From Bradysia coprophila (taxonomy: Eukaryota > Arthropoda > Insecta > Diptera > Sciaridae), in assembly GCF_014529535.1 (NCBI RefSeq), contig NC_050738.1, positions 186,001-250,000 of the forward strand: a stretch of DNA of 64,000 nucleotides, read 5' to 3'. The notes beneath the pieces are model-generated. The model saw only the letters and a program-made list of their open reading frames with translations, was not told where the DNA came from and searched no databases. Position numbers and translations under genes: made by a program. Position 1 is the stretch's first letter; every line of letters begins with the position of its first letter. Below are positions 1 to 12,349 of this stretch, piece by piece.

Positions 1-2125
1 ATAACAATCATCGCATTAGAGTCATCAATTTATGTCAAGAAAATTGCTGCGTAACTGAGTGAAAAAAAAAATTGGGAAAGTGATGTCACAGAGTATACAT
101 TTCAACTTTCAAGTGAAATAAATTGTAGGTGCTAAAGACACGACTCACAAACGGAAATTTCATATAAGTTACTGTCCAATCTCAACCAACCACCGTCTAA
201 GTCTAAGCAATTCAACAAGTATCTATAATCGACTGTCTGTACATTTCTTCTTTAAAGATGAGATTCATTTCACGGTATAATTTAAGCACGTGCGTTTCAT
301 GTTTGTTTATTAAGCGGTAAAACCACAAACTTCCCTGTTATAAATAAAATAAAAAAATAAAAATTCTCACGCGCCACATGCACCAACACTGAAAAGGTGA
401 ACCAATACCAATTGGATAAACAAAAGAAGTTTAAGCTTTAAAATGCACAGACTTTGGATATATTTATCTTTGTCGTCGTTGTTATCGACAGCGATGAGCC
501 CTGCCTGTCTTAATTTTATGTAACAAAACGTATGCTACTGCTAATGAAGTACAAGATTCTTTTTTGGTTTTTTTCAAAATGACTAAATCTTTACTTGGAA
601 TGTAAATTGCTGTGATGTGAAAGGTTAAATTAAAATGGAATCGCCTTTGATTCACCCTGCTTAACATTGAGAAGATGAACGTAATCTCCATTTTTTATTA
701 TCAACAAAACTTCTGGGATTTTTTATTGAAATTTGTTTTTCTCTGTTGCGTTCGTCATTGAGTAAAAAAAAATTCTTAAATTTATGAACAAAACGAGTAC
801 GGTCAGTTCAGTGTAAATGCATTCCATGGAAATGTGTTTCGTCGTTTATCCTTTTCTAATTCATTTACATTTGCCATTCATAGTAAAATTTGTCGGCTTT
901 CAATGATCACACATTAAAGATCCAAATATCGTGTGTATAACGAAATAAAACCGAAAAATGTGGATGCCACATGTATACATCAATCGGACACAAAGGTTTA
1001 ATTCTTCTAGGCCCTTCAACCATATCTAGAGAATTTAAGTCATTAAATGAATCGTTTCGTGTGTTTAATACCATCCATATAAATTAACAATAATTTTACT
1101 GCTGCAGTTTGCAGTTAGTAATTTAGGGATCTCAGTAAAAATGAGTTGGAAACGATAAATCGTGTCGGTGGGAATACATTAAATCATTTACTGCGCTTCG
1201 TGTTCTGATCATAGCCATACGGATTAAAGGCCGGATGAAGTGGCAGCTATTTTAAGATTTGAAAATGGTTGTTTCTCTTAAGCTGGACCTCCATGTGAAG
1301 TTGCACTCATAATACGTATGCAGGCAATGTTGAAATTCCATCGGTATTGAATATCCAACATGCATGACTTTTCCATCATCAAAAATTATTTTCTAAAAAT
1401 AGTGAAAATTGTTTGTTCTAAGAGAGGCACACATTCATTATAAGTAAAGACAAGAGTGATATTGTGTTCGACGACGTTTTAATTGCTTTTTCCACTTCGA
1501 CATACAACATTTGTTGGAATAACAAAAAGAAAAAAATTTATTTGAACGATCGCATGTAACGGAAAATACACAAACTTTGTCCCTACGTTTGTAATAATTC
1601 CGAAATATGAGTCGGTATGATGAAATATTTTGGTTTGCATGTTTGGTGGATAAACAAAAGGCACGCAAAAAAATAATTAAATTAAATTCGCTAACTCGTG
1701 TGCGCATGAAACTCTTTATATCGAAATTATCCGGCTTAAAAGGTATATCTTCAATTTATTCTGCTTATAATGCCCACAATCAGATCCAATAATTTTTGAA
1801 TTCTTTAAATTGCTGCGACCATTTCGGTATTGTTTTAGATAAAATTTGTTTACGAAGGCCTTGAGATCATTTACATTAACCTTGTAGAAAAGACGGTCGT
1901 TTGTTTTATCGACGTTTTGGCCATTGTTAAAAGAACGCTAGAAGAGATTTTAAGTCATTCAATTTTTGTACAATCAAATGTCGTAGACGCCGGAATTATT
2001 TTCCTGAATATCTAGGGACAGTTTTAAGATGTTGCTTTGCCTCATCACTTTCTTCCAAACGCAAGCTGACTCAAGCCATACACCTTCGTAGGTATAGTCA
2101 GACGATAATTGATGCTAATCTTTCA
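1..2125. other. Intergenic, no gene recognised
   Basis: AT-rich sequence. The open frames present are short, lack recognisable domains and show no convincing splice structure. I see no RNA gene or clear repeat here. Confidence 0.6.
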
Positions 2126-2860
2126 GAGGGATTCTTTTAAAAAACAGCCTACCGAAATCGGACGCATTTTCCAGTGGACTTTTCTATGTGCATAGAAAGG
2201 TATTCGACCCTAGAAGCCAAAACCACTTTCAAAAAAATTCTTCGAAGTTTGTGTGGCTGGTGAAAGGTGATCAAAAACCGAAAACTTGCACTTTTCTTAC
2301 AAAAATTTCTACAGTTACGCGAGCCGTACAGGGTCGTGTGGGGTGTCATTAGAAAGGTAATCACACGTACTATTGAGCCGAATAGGGACTTATTGGGTTT
2401 AAAATTCATCCAGACTGAAATATGTGCAGTTGAAGTCTTCAACCGAAAACTTACACTGTTCTTACCATAGAGGTAGACTAACTAGAGGAATTATGACCCG
2501 AAATTCATTGAAAAATTACTGAAATTTCTCGAGGTACACAAAACGTACATGGTCGTGTGGGGTATCATTTGAAAGGTAATTTAATGTGTCTTTGGGCCAA
2601 ATAGGGTCTCATGTAGTTTGGATGCGTCTTTACCTTTCTAATGACACCCCACACGACCCTGTACGGCTCGTGTAACTGGAGAAATTTTTGTAAGAAAATT
2701 GCAATTTTTCGGCTTTTACTCACCTTTCACCAGCCACACAAACTTCGAAGAATTTTTTTGAAAGTGGTTTTGGCTTCTAGGGTCGAATACCTGTCTAGGC
2801 ACATATAAAAAAGTCCACTGGAAAATGCGTCCGATTTCGGTAGGCTGTTTTTCATCACAT
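2126..2860. mobile_element. Long inverted-repeat element, family A, copy 1
   Basis: The left arm (about 2126-2380) and right arm (about 2626-2860) are near-complementary over roughly 230 bp: the right arm runs back through the same landmarks (Tx-rich ending, CCACTTTC, CTTCTAGGGTCGA, TCCACTGGAAAATGCG, CGATTTCGGTAGGCTG). The middle is a diverged spacer. No coding capacity is seen; short open frames in it are only the repeat read in translation. The same family recurs at 8056-8592 plus 10898-11010 and, more diverged, at 37740-38430. A nonautonomous foldback DNA transposon is the simplest reading; target duplication was not resolved. Confidence 0.75.
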
Positions 2861-5800
2861 TTGATATTGATCATACTCAAACTATAGACATTATGCATAC
2901 AATCATCTGTTATCGACAACCACGACGAAAATAATCATAAGTAAGAACGATGCAACAAATGAAGTAAAAGATTTTGCCTTTCAATTTTTTTTTAAAGAAC
3001 AAGAAGAAACCCATTACTTTATCTTACCATGACCATTACCATTACGTGGTCACGATGCACGATAATGTTTTTCTCGCATTCGAATCCAATGTTCAAATTC
3101 CAGGCAATTATCTATCAATTCTATTTTCTAACAGAACGAGTCTCTCCGGTTGTACTCAGGCAAAAAGTCGTGATGTTATATTTCAGACGAGAGACTCTTT
3201 AAGACTTGTGTTAAAACAGTTAAGCGAAAAATTGTGTTTGAGAGGATATAATGTGTCTCAAGTGCGTTTAGAATGTCAATTGCCGGGCGATTATTTTATT
3301 TAAAACGAAGGAAAAAAAATTGTTTTAAGTAATTTGAATCACTGGAATGACTTGACTTACCAAAAATGGTTTTGCGTGTCGGTCCTTTAGTTGTTTCTAC
3401 TTTAGATTCTCTGGATCTCTTTCATATTTCAGCTACATATAATCGACATTTAATATTCAAATTTCATTTATTGGTTATTTCCTTTACTCAAGTGAAACAC
3501 AAGCCACATTTCTACTATTTTTTTTATGGAAGAAAAAAATCTGTGTGTGTACAAGACATTATAACTTACACACAAAAATGTAAAAGATCAAATCGCAGAC
3601 ATTAATTTCGTATATGTGACCGCGTTCACACACCACATTTCGGTATATTAAATACAAACACAACGAACAACATTTTATAACGAAAAAAACACCTTAGCAA
3701 AACTTAACCATTTTTTCCTGCTGTGTATTATAAGCGACGTAACATTTTTTTTTGTTGGTTTCTTCAGTAAATTGGTTTTATTGAAATGAGTTTAACAATA
3801 ATTTGCAAGTAAACGAAAAACGACAAAAACGACACAAAAAAATGCATGCAAAGTGGCAACGATTACCGGCCCCGGTCGAATTGCAACTAAACGAAACACT
3901 TGTGCGCGTTTGATACAATTAATTATTTTTTTTTGTTGTTTAGATTACAAGTATATTTCACCACCAACATCTATACACACAATATATCGCATTGATTTGG
4001 AAGAAGTCGTAACCCGATCTGAAGAAACGATTTTATCATCATATGAACCAAACTTATGCTCTTTTGACTTATACGTTGTTAAACACACATATATGAAGAT
4101 GGTTATAGTGTAGGATCTTTAAGTGAATGACTTAAGAAGTATTTTCTCTGTTAAACACACGCATTGATCGTGCTCTTTTAGTTAAATGTGTGACGATGTC
4201 GGTCGGTAATGTGTGGTGGATTGAAGAAACAAGTGTGCAATATAGGCATAATATAATACGTAAAACGTACAAATTGAATGGAACGTCGTCGTGTGTATAT
4301 AGACAGGGTTATAATAGTAGGTATCATGATGTCTGATGGATGGGATTTCTTTAGAATGAGTTGTTTGTTAACTTTTTCTTTTGCTATTATTTATATACTG
4401 ACTGACTTAGAGCGTTCAATTGATTCAATTGAGGGTGGAGACGACGTGCGTTAACGATGCAATTATCGTATAATAGTTTTGTTGTTGATGTTGCTATTTA
4501 TGTTCTTGTCGCAGTATAATGAATAACGATCACAAGGTGAGGAACTTTGAAATTGTTGCAAAATTTGCACCCCATTCAGCGGTGATAATTTCTAGAGTTC
4601 TAGAGTAGTGAGAGTCTCTCCTTCCGAGAAGAATCTCTTCATTATATCTTTATTCTATTACAGGCTTTAAGCCGAATAGATCGCAGCTAAATTAGAACGA
4701 TGACTTATCGATAATCTTCATGCTGCTTCTTCCCGAAAATATATCTTCGCATCCATTTGTTCCATTACTTCTTAGCATCAATTTTGCTATCCTATTAGCG
4801 AGATAAATTGGTAATGAGAATGGTATTATTAGCAGCTCCTTATGTAGGGCCCAGGCGCTATATTTTGTACATGGTTAATAAATGTTTGATGTGAATTTAT
4901 GTTGAAATAAATAAAAAAAATTATTTCCAGCCCGCAGCCCTACATTTTAATAATTCAATGAAACAGAACAATTCTTCCATTATATCTATTTTTACATCAC
5001 CTATGTTATCGTTGATATCAGCCAGAGTCGTTATCATATGCACTGTTTCGTTGTCGAGTACAAATAAATCGATAAACGTTACGTCACCAAAACCGATATG
5101 TCAAGGCAGCGTTTCGGGTTGTTGGTAATATCAATAAAACTTATTTCTGATCGATATTTTATCTCTTATCGACCGCGGCGACAAAAATAAACGTTGAGGT
5201 CTGATAAGTGTGATTAAGTAATAGCAGAATGCATGTTACAGCGGACGAAGTAAAGTAAACAGTGAGGTAAACAGGCAGGTAGGAGTAGCAGCTTTGATGA
5301 CGTACCTAGAATCTATAGTCCCCAGATTCTAGAAGAACGTTTTCCCACATTTTCCTGAATTTTCCTAAAAAAGTATTTTAGACATTAGAAATTCCTGACC
5401 CCTTTATTCAATTATGAAAACTATTTTCGTTTCAAATATATTTTGTAATTTATCGCCATTTTTACAAACTGCATTTTATAAACAACTCGTTAAATTGTCT
5501 TAATTTATTACCGAAATTAGATCGAGTTTGTGTCTAATAATTTTCTTTTCTTGTTTTTAGTTCATTCATAGGTTAACATAGATAATTTTAACTTGTTTGT
5601 TTTAATTGTTCGATTTGTTTGTCTTCTTCGATCAATTTAATTTTTTTGGAGATGTAGTGTTTTGCATCTACGTTTCGTTTAGTTTCGTTTAAATAATTAT
5701 CGTGTCTATTTTATTGGTTCAATTCTAATTTGAAATTGATTTACTTATTTCTTGGTTTTAACGTCTACTTAACAAAGCCAACCAATCTAATCACAGTTCA

Positions 5801-7514
5801 ACATTAATTCTACATTGAATCCATCAATTCAGCCTACAGTTCTGTCTTCTCGTCTTGCAGCCACATTAGACAATCACAACAACAGTTAATTTTGATATCA
5901 CGTCTCGTCAACACAGTTCAATTCAAAGCCTTAAATTTATCTCAGTCCTCAACTTCGTTTCGTCAATCAACCAGAAAAGTTCTTCATTTCTCCTTACTTA
6001 TACAATCCAAGTTTAGAGCATCATACCGGCAAGATTGTGGGTTCATGTCCCACCTGTGCAAAAAAAAAAAATCATTTCACTTTCTCATTTGGTCTCTGAC
6101 GATCACTGAAACCTGAATTCGATTCACTTTCAATGTAAACATTTTCACATCTTGATCAATCGTTCTTTACAAGACTAAGGCAAGGGTCGTTGAAGTAGAA
6201 GATGGAGTAGCACATGTTTATTTTTTTTTCTTTACTGCACTGAGTTGTCGATCTCGAGATCTTTAAAATAAGCCAACGCAACATCTATCGCATCACCAAA
6301 AAAGTTTGCAATAAGCTCTAAAAAATTAACCTTTTTTGTATATTTTTCTGGTTAGATCTGTACATCGAAGAAGTTATTATAGAAACAAAAACAAAAAACA
6401 TTAAAACGGCCTTCACATGTAAGTCCTGTGGCTCTAAGTATGGTGCAGATACAGAAAACTCGAAAACTTTCAGAATATTTGGCCGCGTGATCCTATATTT
6501 GACTAAATATTTTTTTTACGAATTTTAAATTCTCGTGTAATAAGTAAACTTATGTACCGGAATCCAAGTCTAAAAAAATGGAAAATTGTAGTCCCCTTAT
6601 ATAGATATAGTATTCGAGTCCTTACTATCATCGGTATTTTACATTTTTTTCCGTGTTGGCTTACATATCAATTACGATGAATTTTAACTAGTCTCCTCTT
6701 ATACAAGCCGATGTTATAACAAATGAACGATCAATCTTTGCCTTTTATGAAAGGTTATTGTCATCTCTAATCGTTACCATCACTAAGTGAAAGGTTCGAT
6801 AACGACGACAAAAATAACGACAAGCTCTGGGTAATATGATCTTTTATATAGTAAAATGCGTGTTAAAACAATTGAAGTAAAAGATTTGAAATCAACAGAT
6901 TAAAAATACTTTGATCGATGGATACGCTTGCCGTCTATAACAGGTCAAGCCATGCGATTAAGAATCAAAATCTGTGGAACTGAATTTTTCCTAAAAAAAT
7001 GGAACATCGCTTTTCCAGCCAGAAAGTCTATTCGTATGAAAAGTCAAATTACTCCTGAACGGATCAATATCGATTTTTTTTCCTGACTAACATTTTTATA
7101 TTTATCAGGGTGTGACGATCACCTAGGTGATCTTAAAACACAGATCTTGCGATCCTTTGTTTCCTTCCCGGTCATCATTTAAATCCTTCCGGTCGCCGCC
7201 AGGAATCTGTCCAAGAATCTGACTAGCATTTAGTGAAACAATTTTCTTTTTTAAGTGAAACACAATGCAGTTGATATAGCGATTTTCTCAAAAAGGTGAC
7301 CGGAAAATTCCTAACCTATGAAATTATCCTGGGGGTCTGAAACAAATCTAAACCAATTTTATCAGTACATATCGAATGGTGGCTTTAGGCCGTTGTCTGG
7401 ATAGTATAAGGAGATAAAGACCAGTATTTCTGCAGTTCCTAGAACTGAGATTTTCTAACATTATTCAGAGTTTTCATTCGGCTGAGTTTTGAAAGGAAGT
7501 AAATATTTTTCGAT
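2861..7514. other. Intergenic, no gene recognised; scattered short repeats
   Basis: No coding region with recognisable domain or splice pattern. The stretch contains three members of a dispersed short repeat (about 2901-2974, 5165-5256, 6798-6889) and a tRNA-like fragment with an A-tail near 6011-6071, listed separately. The rest is AT-rich sequence with poly-T and TTTTCCT-type low complexity. Confidence 0.5.
6011..6071 (+). other. tRNA-like fragment with A-tail (possible SINE piece)
   Basis: The sequence GGTTCATGTCCCACC at 6040-6054 resembles a pol III B box / T-arm. It is preceded by AGAGCATCATACCGGCAAG, similar to the D-arm to anticodon side of a tRNA, and followed directly by a run of A from 6060. 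No full cloverleaf can be folded and the 5' half is missing, so this is not a functional tRNA. A tRNA-derived SINE remnant or tRNA retropseudogene is likely. Confidence 0.35.
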
Positions 7515-7518
7515 TAAG

Positions 7519-7971
7519 AGGCACCGGTGCTTAGCTCAAATTGTAGCCTACATTTGTGTGCCTCGTATTTCATTTTTGATAATATCTTTTCATCAGAATC
7601 CTTTTTGAAAAATGTACGACCGAAATTCCGACCACGAATGTGCTAGCTTTAAATCAAAATTAGTTTTGGTTGTAGTCGTTTGACCCTTAGAGTAATTATA
7701 CCTGAAAGTATAATTACTCTAAGGTTTGACCAGCTCTGAGAAAAGTGAGCAGTTTAACGAATTTTTCATAAACTGCTCATTGTTTTCAGAGCTGGTCAAA
7801 CTGCTACAACCAAATCTATTTTCTGTTGAAAGCTAACACATTCGTGGTCGGAATTGCGGTCGTACATTTTTGAAAAAGGATTCTGGTGGAAAGATATCAT
7901 CAAAAGTAAACTAAAATCCAGTATTTAAAAATCGCCCTAATGTAGGCTTTTCACGAAAGTGTCGGTGCCTC
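7519..7971. mobile_element. Foldback MITE flanked by TTAA
   Basis: TTAA at 7515-7518 and 7972-7975 flanks termini GAGGCACCG / CGGTGCCTC. Inside, the two arms are inverted copies over about 200 bp (landmarks GAATCCTTTTT, AATGTACGACCG, ATTCCGACCACGAATGTG and the TTTGACCAGCTCTGA stretch), so the element folds into one long hairpin. TTAA flanks are typical of piggyBac-type insertion, though the termini are not the canonical CCC. The left arm is interrupted by a 38-bp hairpin insertion at 7686-7723. Confidence 0.75.
7686..7723. mobile_element. 38-bp micro-hairpin insertion with 8-bp target duplication
   Basis: A perfect 15-bp inverted repeat (CTTAGAGTAATTATA and its complement) separated by CCTGAAAG. 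It is flanked on both sides by GTTTGACC (7678-7685 and 7724-7731). The uninterrupted right arm of the host MITE has GTTTGACC once, which shows that this is an insertion. Its ends match the termini of the 259-bp element at 46008-46266, so it looks like a tip-only derivative of that hAT-like family. Confidence 0.75.
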
Positions 7972-8592
7972 TTAAGTTTATAGAATAAAACCTACCACAA
8001 ACATTCGCTGGTCAGAAAAATTGCTCGGGAAAATTGCTCGGGATTTTCCATTTTCTTCGTCTTTGAGCCGAATAGAGACTCATTGGTTATAAAATTAATC
8101 CACACTGAAATATGTGCAGTTGAAGTTTTCAACAGAAAACTTGCACTTTTCTTACCAATATTTCTCTAATTACACGAGCCGTACATGGTGGTGTGGGGTA
8201 TCATTTGAAAGGTAATTTTATGTGCTTTTGGGCCAAATAGGGTCTTATGGGGTTTGGATGCATATGCGATGAAATATGGACACTTGAACATTTCAACTTC
8301 TCATATTTCATCGTAGATGCTTTCAAACCCCCATAAGACCATATTTGGCCCAAAAGCACATAAAATTACCTTTCAAATGATACCCCACACCACCATGTAC
8401 GGCTCGTGTAACTGGAGAAATATTGGTAAGAACAGTGTAAGTATTCGGTAGTACATCTGATTACCTTTCTAATGACACTCCACACGACCCTGTACGGCTC
8501 GTGTATCCGGAGAAATTTTGGTAAGAAAAGTGCAAGTTTTCGGTTTTTGATCACCTTTCACCAGTCACAAAAGCTTCGAAGAATTTTTTAGG

Positions 8593-10897
8593 CCCGTACG
8601 AAGTACAAAGGGGCTTATAGGATTACGATGCCGTGTGTAATTGATGGAATTCGAAGCAGACGGTAAGGGCAAAGTGTTTGCCTATGTTCATAGATGACGA
8701 ATCTGCAATAAAAATTTTGTCTGTCCGTCTGTCCGTCTGTCACGTCGATATCTTGAGTAAATCAAATCCGATTTCAAAAAAAAAAATTCCCTGAAAGATA
8801 GTCGAAATAGTGAGGCTAAGTTCGAAGATGGGCATATTCGGGTCGGCCCTTCGTGAGTTAGGGCCACCTAAGTGATTTAAGGTCTTTTGGTGATATTTAT
8901 GGCAAAATAAACGATGGAAATGTAAATGACACGGCAAATGATAGGTATTGTCAATACCAATCCAGGAAACAAAAGTTTTTTTAAAACGGGTGAGTGGACC
9001 GTGAGTTAGGGCCTTAGAAGTGAAATGCTACTAGGGCCCTATGTGTATTTTACATAAAACTCGAGTAAATTTCATTCGTTTTTCGTAATTTTTGTTTGAT
9101 TTGGAAGGTAATCGAATGCCGAATAGAATGTTGTTGAAAAAAAATTAAATTTGGGTCCTTGGCCTAAGGCCGCTACTAGGGCCCTATGTGTATTTCACAT
9201 ATAGCTCGAGTAAATTTCATCCGTTTTTCGTAATTTTTGTTTCATTTGGAAGGTAATCAAAGGCCGAATAGAATGTTGTTGAAAAAAAATTAAATTTGGG
9301 TCCTTGGACTAAGGCCACTACTAGGGCCCTATGTGTATTTTACATAGAACTCGAGCAAATTTCATCCGTTTTTCGTAATTTTTGTTTCATTTGGAAGGTA
9401 ATCAAAGGCCGAATAGAATGTTGTTGAAAAAAAATTAAATTTGGGTCCTTGGACTAAGGCCACTACTAGGGCCCTATGTGTATTTTACATAGAACTCGAG
9501 CAAATTTCATCCGTTTTTCGTAATTTTTGTTTAATTTGGAAGGTAATCAAAGGCCGAATAGAATGTTGTTGTAAAAAAATTAAATTTGGGTCCTTGGACT
9601 AAGGCCACTACTAGGGCCCTATGTGTATTTTACATACAACTCGAGCAAATTTCATCCGTTTTTCGTAATTTTTGTTTCATTTGGGAGGTAATCAAAGGCC
9701 GAATAGAATGTAGTTGAAAAAAAATTTAAATTTGGGTCCTCGGACTGAGGCCGATACTAGGGCCCTATGTGTATTTTACATATAACTCGAGCAAATTTCA
9801 TCCTTTTTTCGTAATTTTTGTTTCATTTGGAAGGTAATCAAAGGCCGAATAGAATGTTGTTGTAAAAAAATTAAATTTGGGTCCTTGGACTAGGGCCACT
9901 ACTAGGGCCTTATGTGTATTTTACATACAACTCGAGCAAATTTCATCCGTTTTTCGTAATTTTTGTTTCATTTGGGAGGTAATCAAAGGCCGAATAGAAT
10001 GTAGTTGAAAAAAAAATTAAATTTGGGTCCTTGGACTAAGGCCACTACTAGGGCCCTATGTGTATTTTACATACAACTCGAGCAAATTTCATCCGTTTTT
10101 CGTAATTTTTGTTTCATTTGGGAGGTAATCAAAGGCCGAATAGAATGTAGTTGAAAAAAAATTTAAATTTGGGTCCTCGGACTGAGGCCGATACTAGGGC
10201 CCTATGTGTATTTTACATATAACTCGAGCAAATTTCATCCTTTTTTCGTAATTTTTGTTTCATTTGGAAGGTAATCAAAGGCCGAATAGAATGTTGTTGT
10301 AAAAAAATTAAATTTGGGTCCTTGGACTAGGGCCACTACTAGGGCCCTATGTGTATTTTACATACAACTCGAGCAAATTTCATCCGTTTTTCGTAATTTT
10401 TGTTTCATTTGGAAGGTAATCAAAGGCCGAATAGAATGTAGTTGAAAAAAAAAATAAATTTGGGTCCTTGGACTAAGGCCACTACTAGGGCCCTATGTGT
10501 ATTTTACATATAACTCAAGCAAATTTCATCCGTTTTTCGTAATTTTTATTTCATTTGGGAGGTAATCAAAGGCCGAATAGAATGTAGTTGAAAAATTTTT
10601 TAAATTTGGGTCCTCGGACTGAAGCCGATACTAGGCCCTTCAATAAATTAAAATTTTAGGGCGATTTGAAATTTTTGTTTCATTTGAAAGGAACGTCGTA
10701 CGGGGCTTCGTAATTGCGCTATGCGCAATTTGTAAGATGCAAACATTACATAATAATTTTACTTTAACTACATTAACCGGCGCAATAGGCTTACGGTCAA
10801 AGTAGGGTGACAGACGCACTAGGGTCACGTACGCAATAGATATACGGGTTTGTACGGGGCTCAGTCGCAGCAAACGCTCCGACTGTTCTGATGGCTC
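8593..10897. mobile_element. Unclassified repeat carrying a tandem array, nested in family A
   Basis: It begins with GGCCCGTACGAAGTACAAAG and its right side has CGTACGGGGC (10696 and 10853 areas), so its ends share a GTACG/CGTAC theme. A TGTCCGTC microrepeat at 8719-8742 is followed by a conserved CACGTCGATATCTTGAGTAA. The bulk is the 145-146-bp array. No reverse transcriptase, transposase or helicase reading frame is visible, so the class cannot be named. Confidence 0.55.
9030..10637. repeat. Tandem array of 145-146-bp units with three-unit higher-order pattern
   Basis: Counting from ACTAGGGCC, unit starts fall at 9030, 9175, 9320, 9465, 9610, 9756, 9901, 10047, 10193, 10338, 10484 and 10630, spacing 145 or 146 bp, giving 11 full units. 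The variant GGACTGA(G/A)GCCGAT precedes only the starts at 9756, 10193 and 10630, exactly 437 bp apart. Units 9756 and 10193 also share CATCCTTTTTTCG and the run TGTTGTAAAAAAA. The array therefore expanded partly by three-unit blocks. Confidence 0.9.
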
Positions 10898-11040
10898 GTT
10901 TGAAAGTGGTTTTGGCTTCTAGGGTCGAAGTACTTTCTAGGCACATATAAAAAAGTCCACTGGAAAATGCGTCCGATTTCGGTAGGCTGTTTTTCAAAAG
11001 AATCCCTCCATGACATTGAGTAAAAGTTTCGAAAAATGTC

Positions 11041-11160
11041 TAGCAACAACGCACTTCAAGCATGAAACCTGACAGTGTGTCACACAACTGTAAAAATATT
11101 CTCATGTAAAATAGAGTACTTTCTGCACTATGATCACTTTTGCTTGAAGTGCGTTGCTGG
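11041..11160. mobile_element. Short MITE with AGCAAC...GCACTTCAAGCA termini
   Basis: The left end reads TAGCAAC-AAC-GCACTTCAAGCA and the right end TGCTTGAAGTGCGTTGCTGG, inverted complements. A relative occurs at about 59870-60236 in the opposite orientation, including the adjacent AAAAGTGATCA. Noncoding, about 120 bp. Confidence 0.65.
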
Positions 11161-12349
11161 AAAGCGAATTGATACCAACGTGCCGGACTATTTTATCATC
11201 AAGCGGCGAGTAATCTCAAATGTTTAATATACTCTCTGTACGTCTGCATACACGCAGTTTAACGAAGTCCAATCACCGATGAATAGCCATTATCGTTGGG
11301 ACGACGGGTTGAGGGGTACAGATAGATGAAAAGGGGAAATAAAAAACAATTTTTCAACATAAAAAATCCCGATATAATTTTCACAAATTCAATTTAGAAA
11401 ATCAGAACAATTTTCTTATAATCATATTTATCAGCAGATTTGTTTTCTTTTGTGTATATGTGTGTGTGGTGGCTCTGTGTGTGTGTGTGTGAAAAAGTGT
11501 GTTTTAATTTTGTTTTCTTTTCAAATTTCTATTCTAAATCGATCGTCACGTGAAATGGATTGATTAATTGGGAAAAAGGAAAAATTGATAATGAAAATTC
11601 ACTTCCAGCACACACGTTTTTAGTTTCAAATTTAAAAGTGTTTACTTTTTGTTGATGTTGTGGTTGTTGTTTTTTTGCATTTTTATATATATATCTACTT
11701 AACACGAGTCATTTTTTGTTTTGTTTTATAAATTAAAAAAACGAAAAAGAGACAAAAAAATAAGGAAAAATCAACACTTAATGGATAGGCAATTTGTAAG
11801 CAGGAAAAAAAGCGAAATAATTTTGGAATAGAAACTAATGTCTAGGGAAAAAATTCTCATTTTTTAGATTTTCTTCTTCTTCTTCTTCAATGCTGACAAC
11901 TTATTCGTATATAACGAAACATAGAATTAAAATTTAAAGTTTAACGTTACAGGCTTACTTAAATATCATAATATATTCAATTGGGTTTCTATTTACAATA
12001 ATAATAATTGAAAAAAAAAAACTTTTTTTTCCATTTTTTACCACTTTTATTTTCAGTTTTGATTACTTGTCCTTTGTTCACTTAATTTAATTTTCCATTT
12101 TTAATTTATTGTTTCTGCGTTTTTGTTAATAAAATATATTAAATATCTCTGTTCCTCCCACATAATATAGTTTGTACAAAGTATTAAATCAAAGCGAATT
12201 GTCCTCTCATTCTAAAAATTAAAAAAATATTTTCAAATTTTACTTCGGTTACATTCGGCCGATTCATTCCATAGTTAGGCGAAATTCAATTTACCGAACA
12301 TTGCATTCCCATTCTCTACGATAATTCATTTACGACCTTTCAACCGATC
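11161..12349 (-). other. Probable 3' UTR and downstream region of the KAT6/enok gene
   Basis: AT-rich, no gene. It holds a (GT)n microsatellite at about 11456-11491 and a TTC run at 11871-11889. Possible poly(A) signals for the minus-strand gene (AATAAA, seen as TTTATT on the plus strand) lie at 12105-12110 and 12047-12052, about 240-300 nt past the stop. The true cleavage site cannot be set from sequence alone. Confidence 0.45.

Larger units (their letters stand above)
8056..11010. mobile_element. Family A inverted-repeat element, copy 2, split by a nested insertion
   Basis: From 8056 to about 8592 the sequence follows the family A layout seen at 2.1-2.9 kb, including a central near-palindrome (about 8215-8370) around ACCCCATAAGACC-type sequence. 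The family A text stops at GAAGAATTTTTTA (8580-8592) and resumes at TTTGAAAGTGGTTTTGGCTT (about 10898), continuing to GGTAGGCTGTTTTTC at 10981-10995. The 2.3 kb between is a separate repeat (8593-10897). No coding capacity is apparent. Confidence 0.7.

Noticed and set aside
2974..3303. 109-codon plus-strand open frame
   Set aside because: No recognisable family; it overlaps the end of the dispersed short repeat and lacks splice or poly(A) context.
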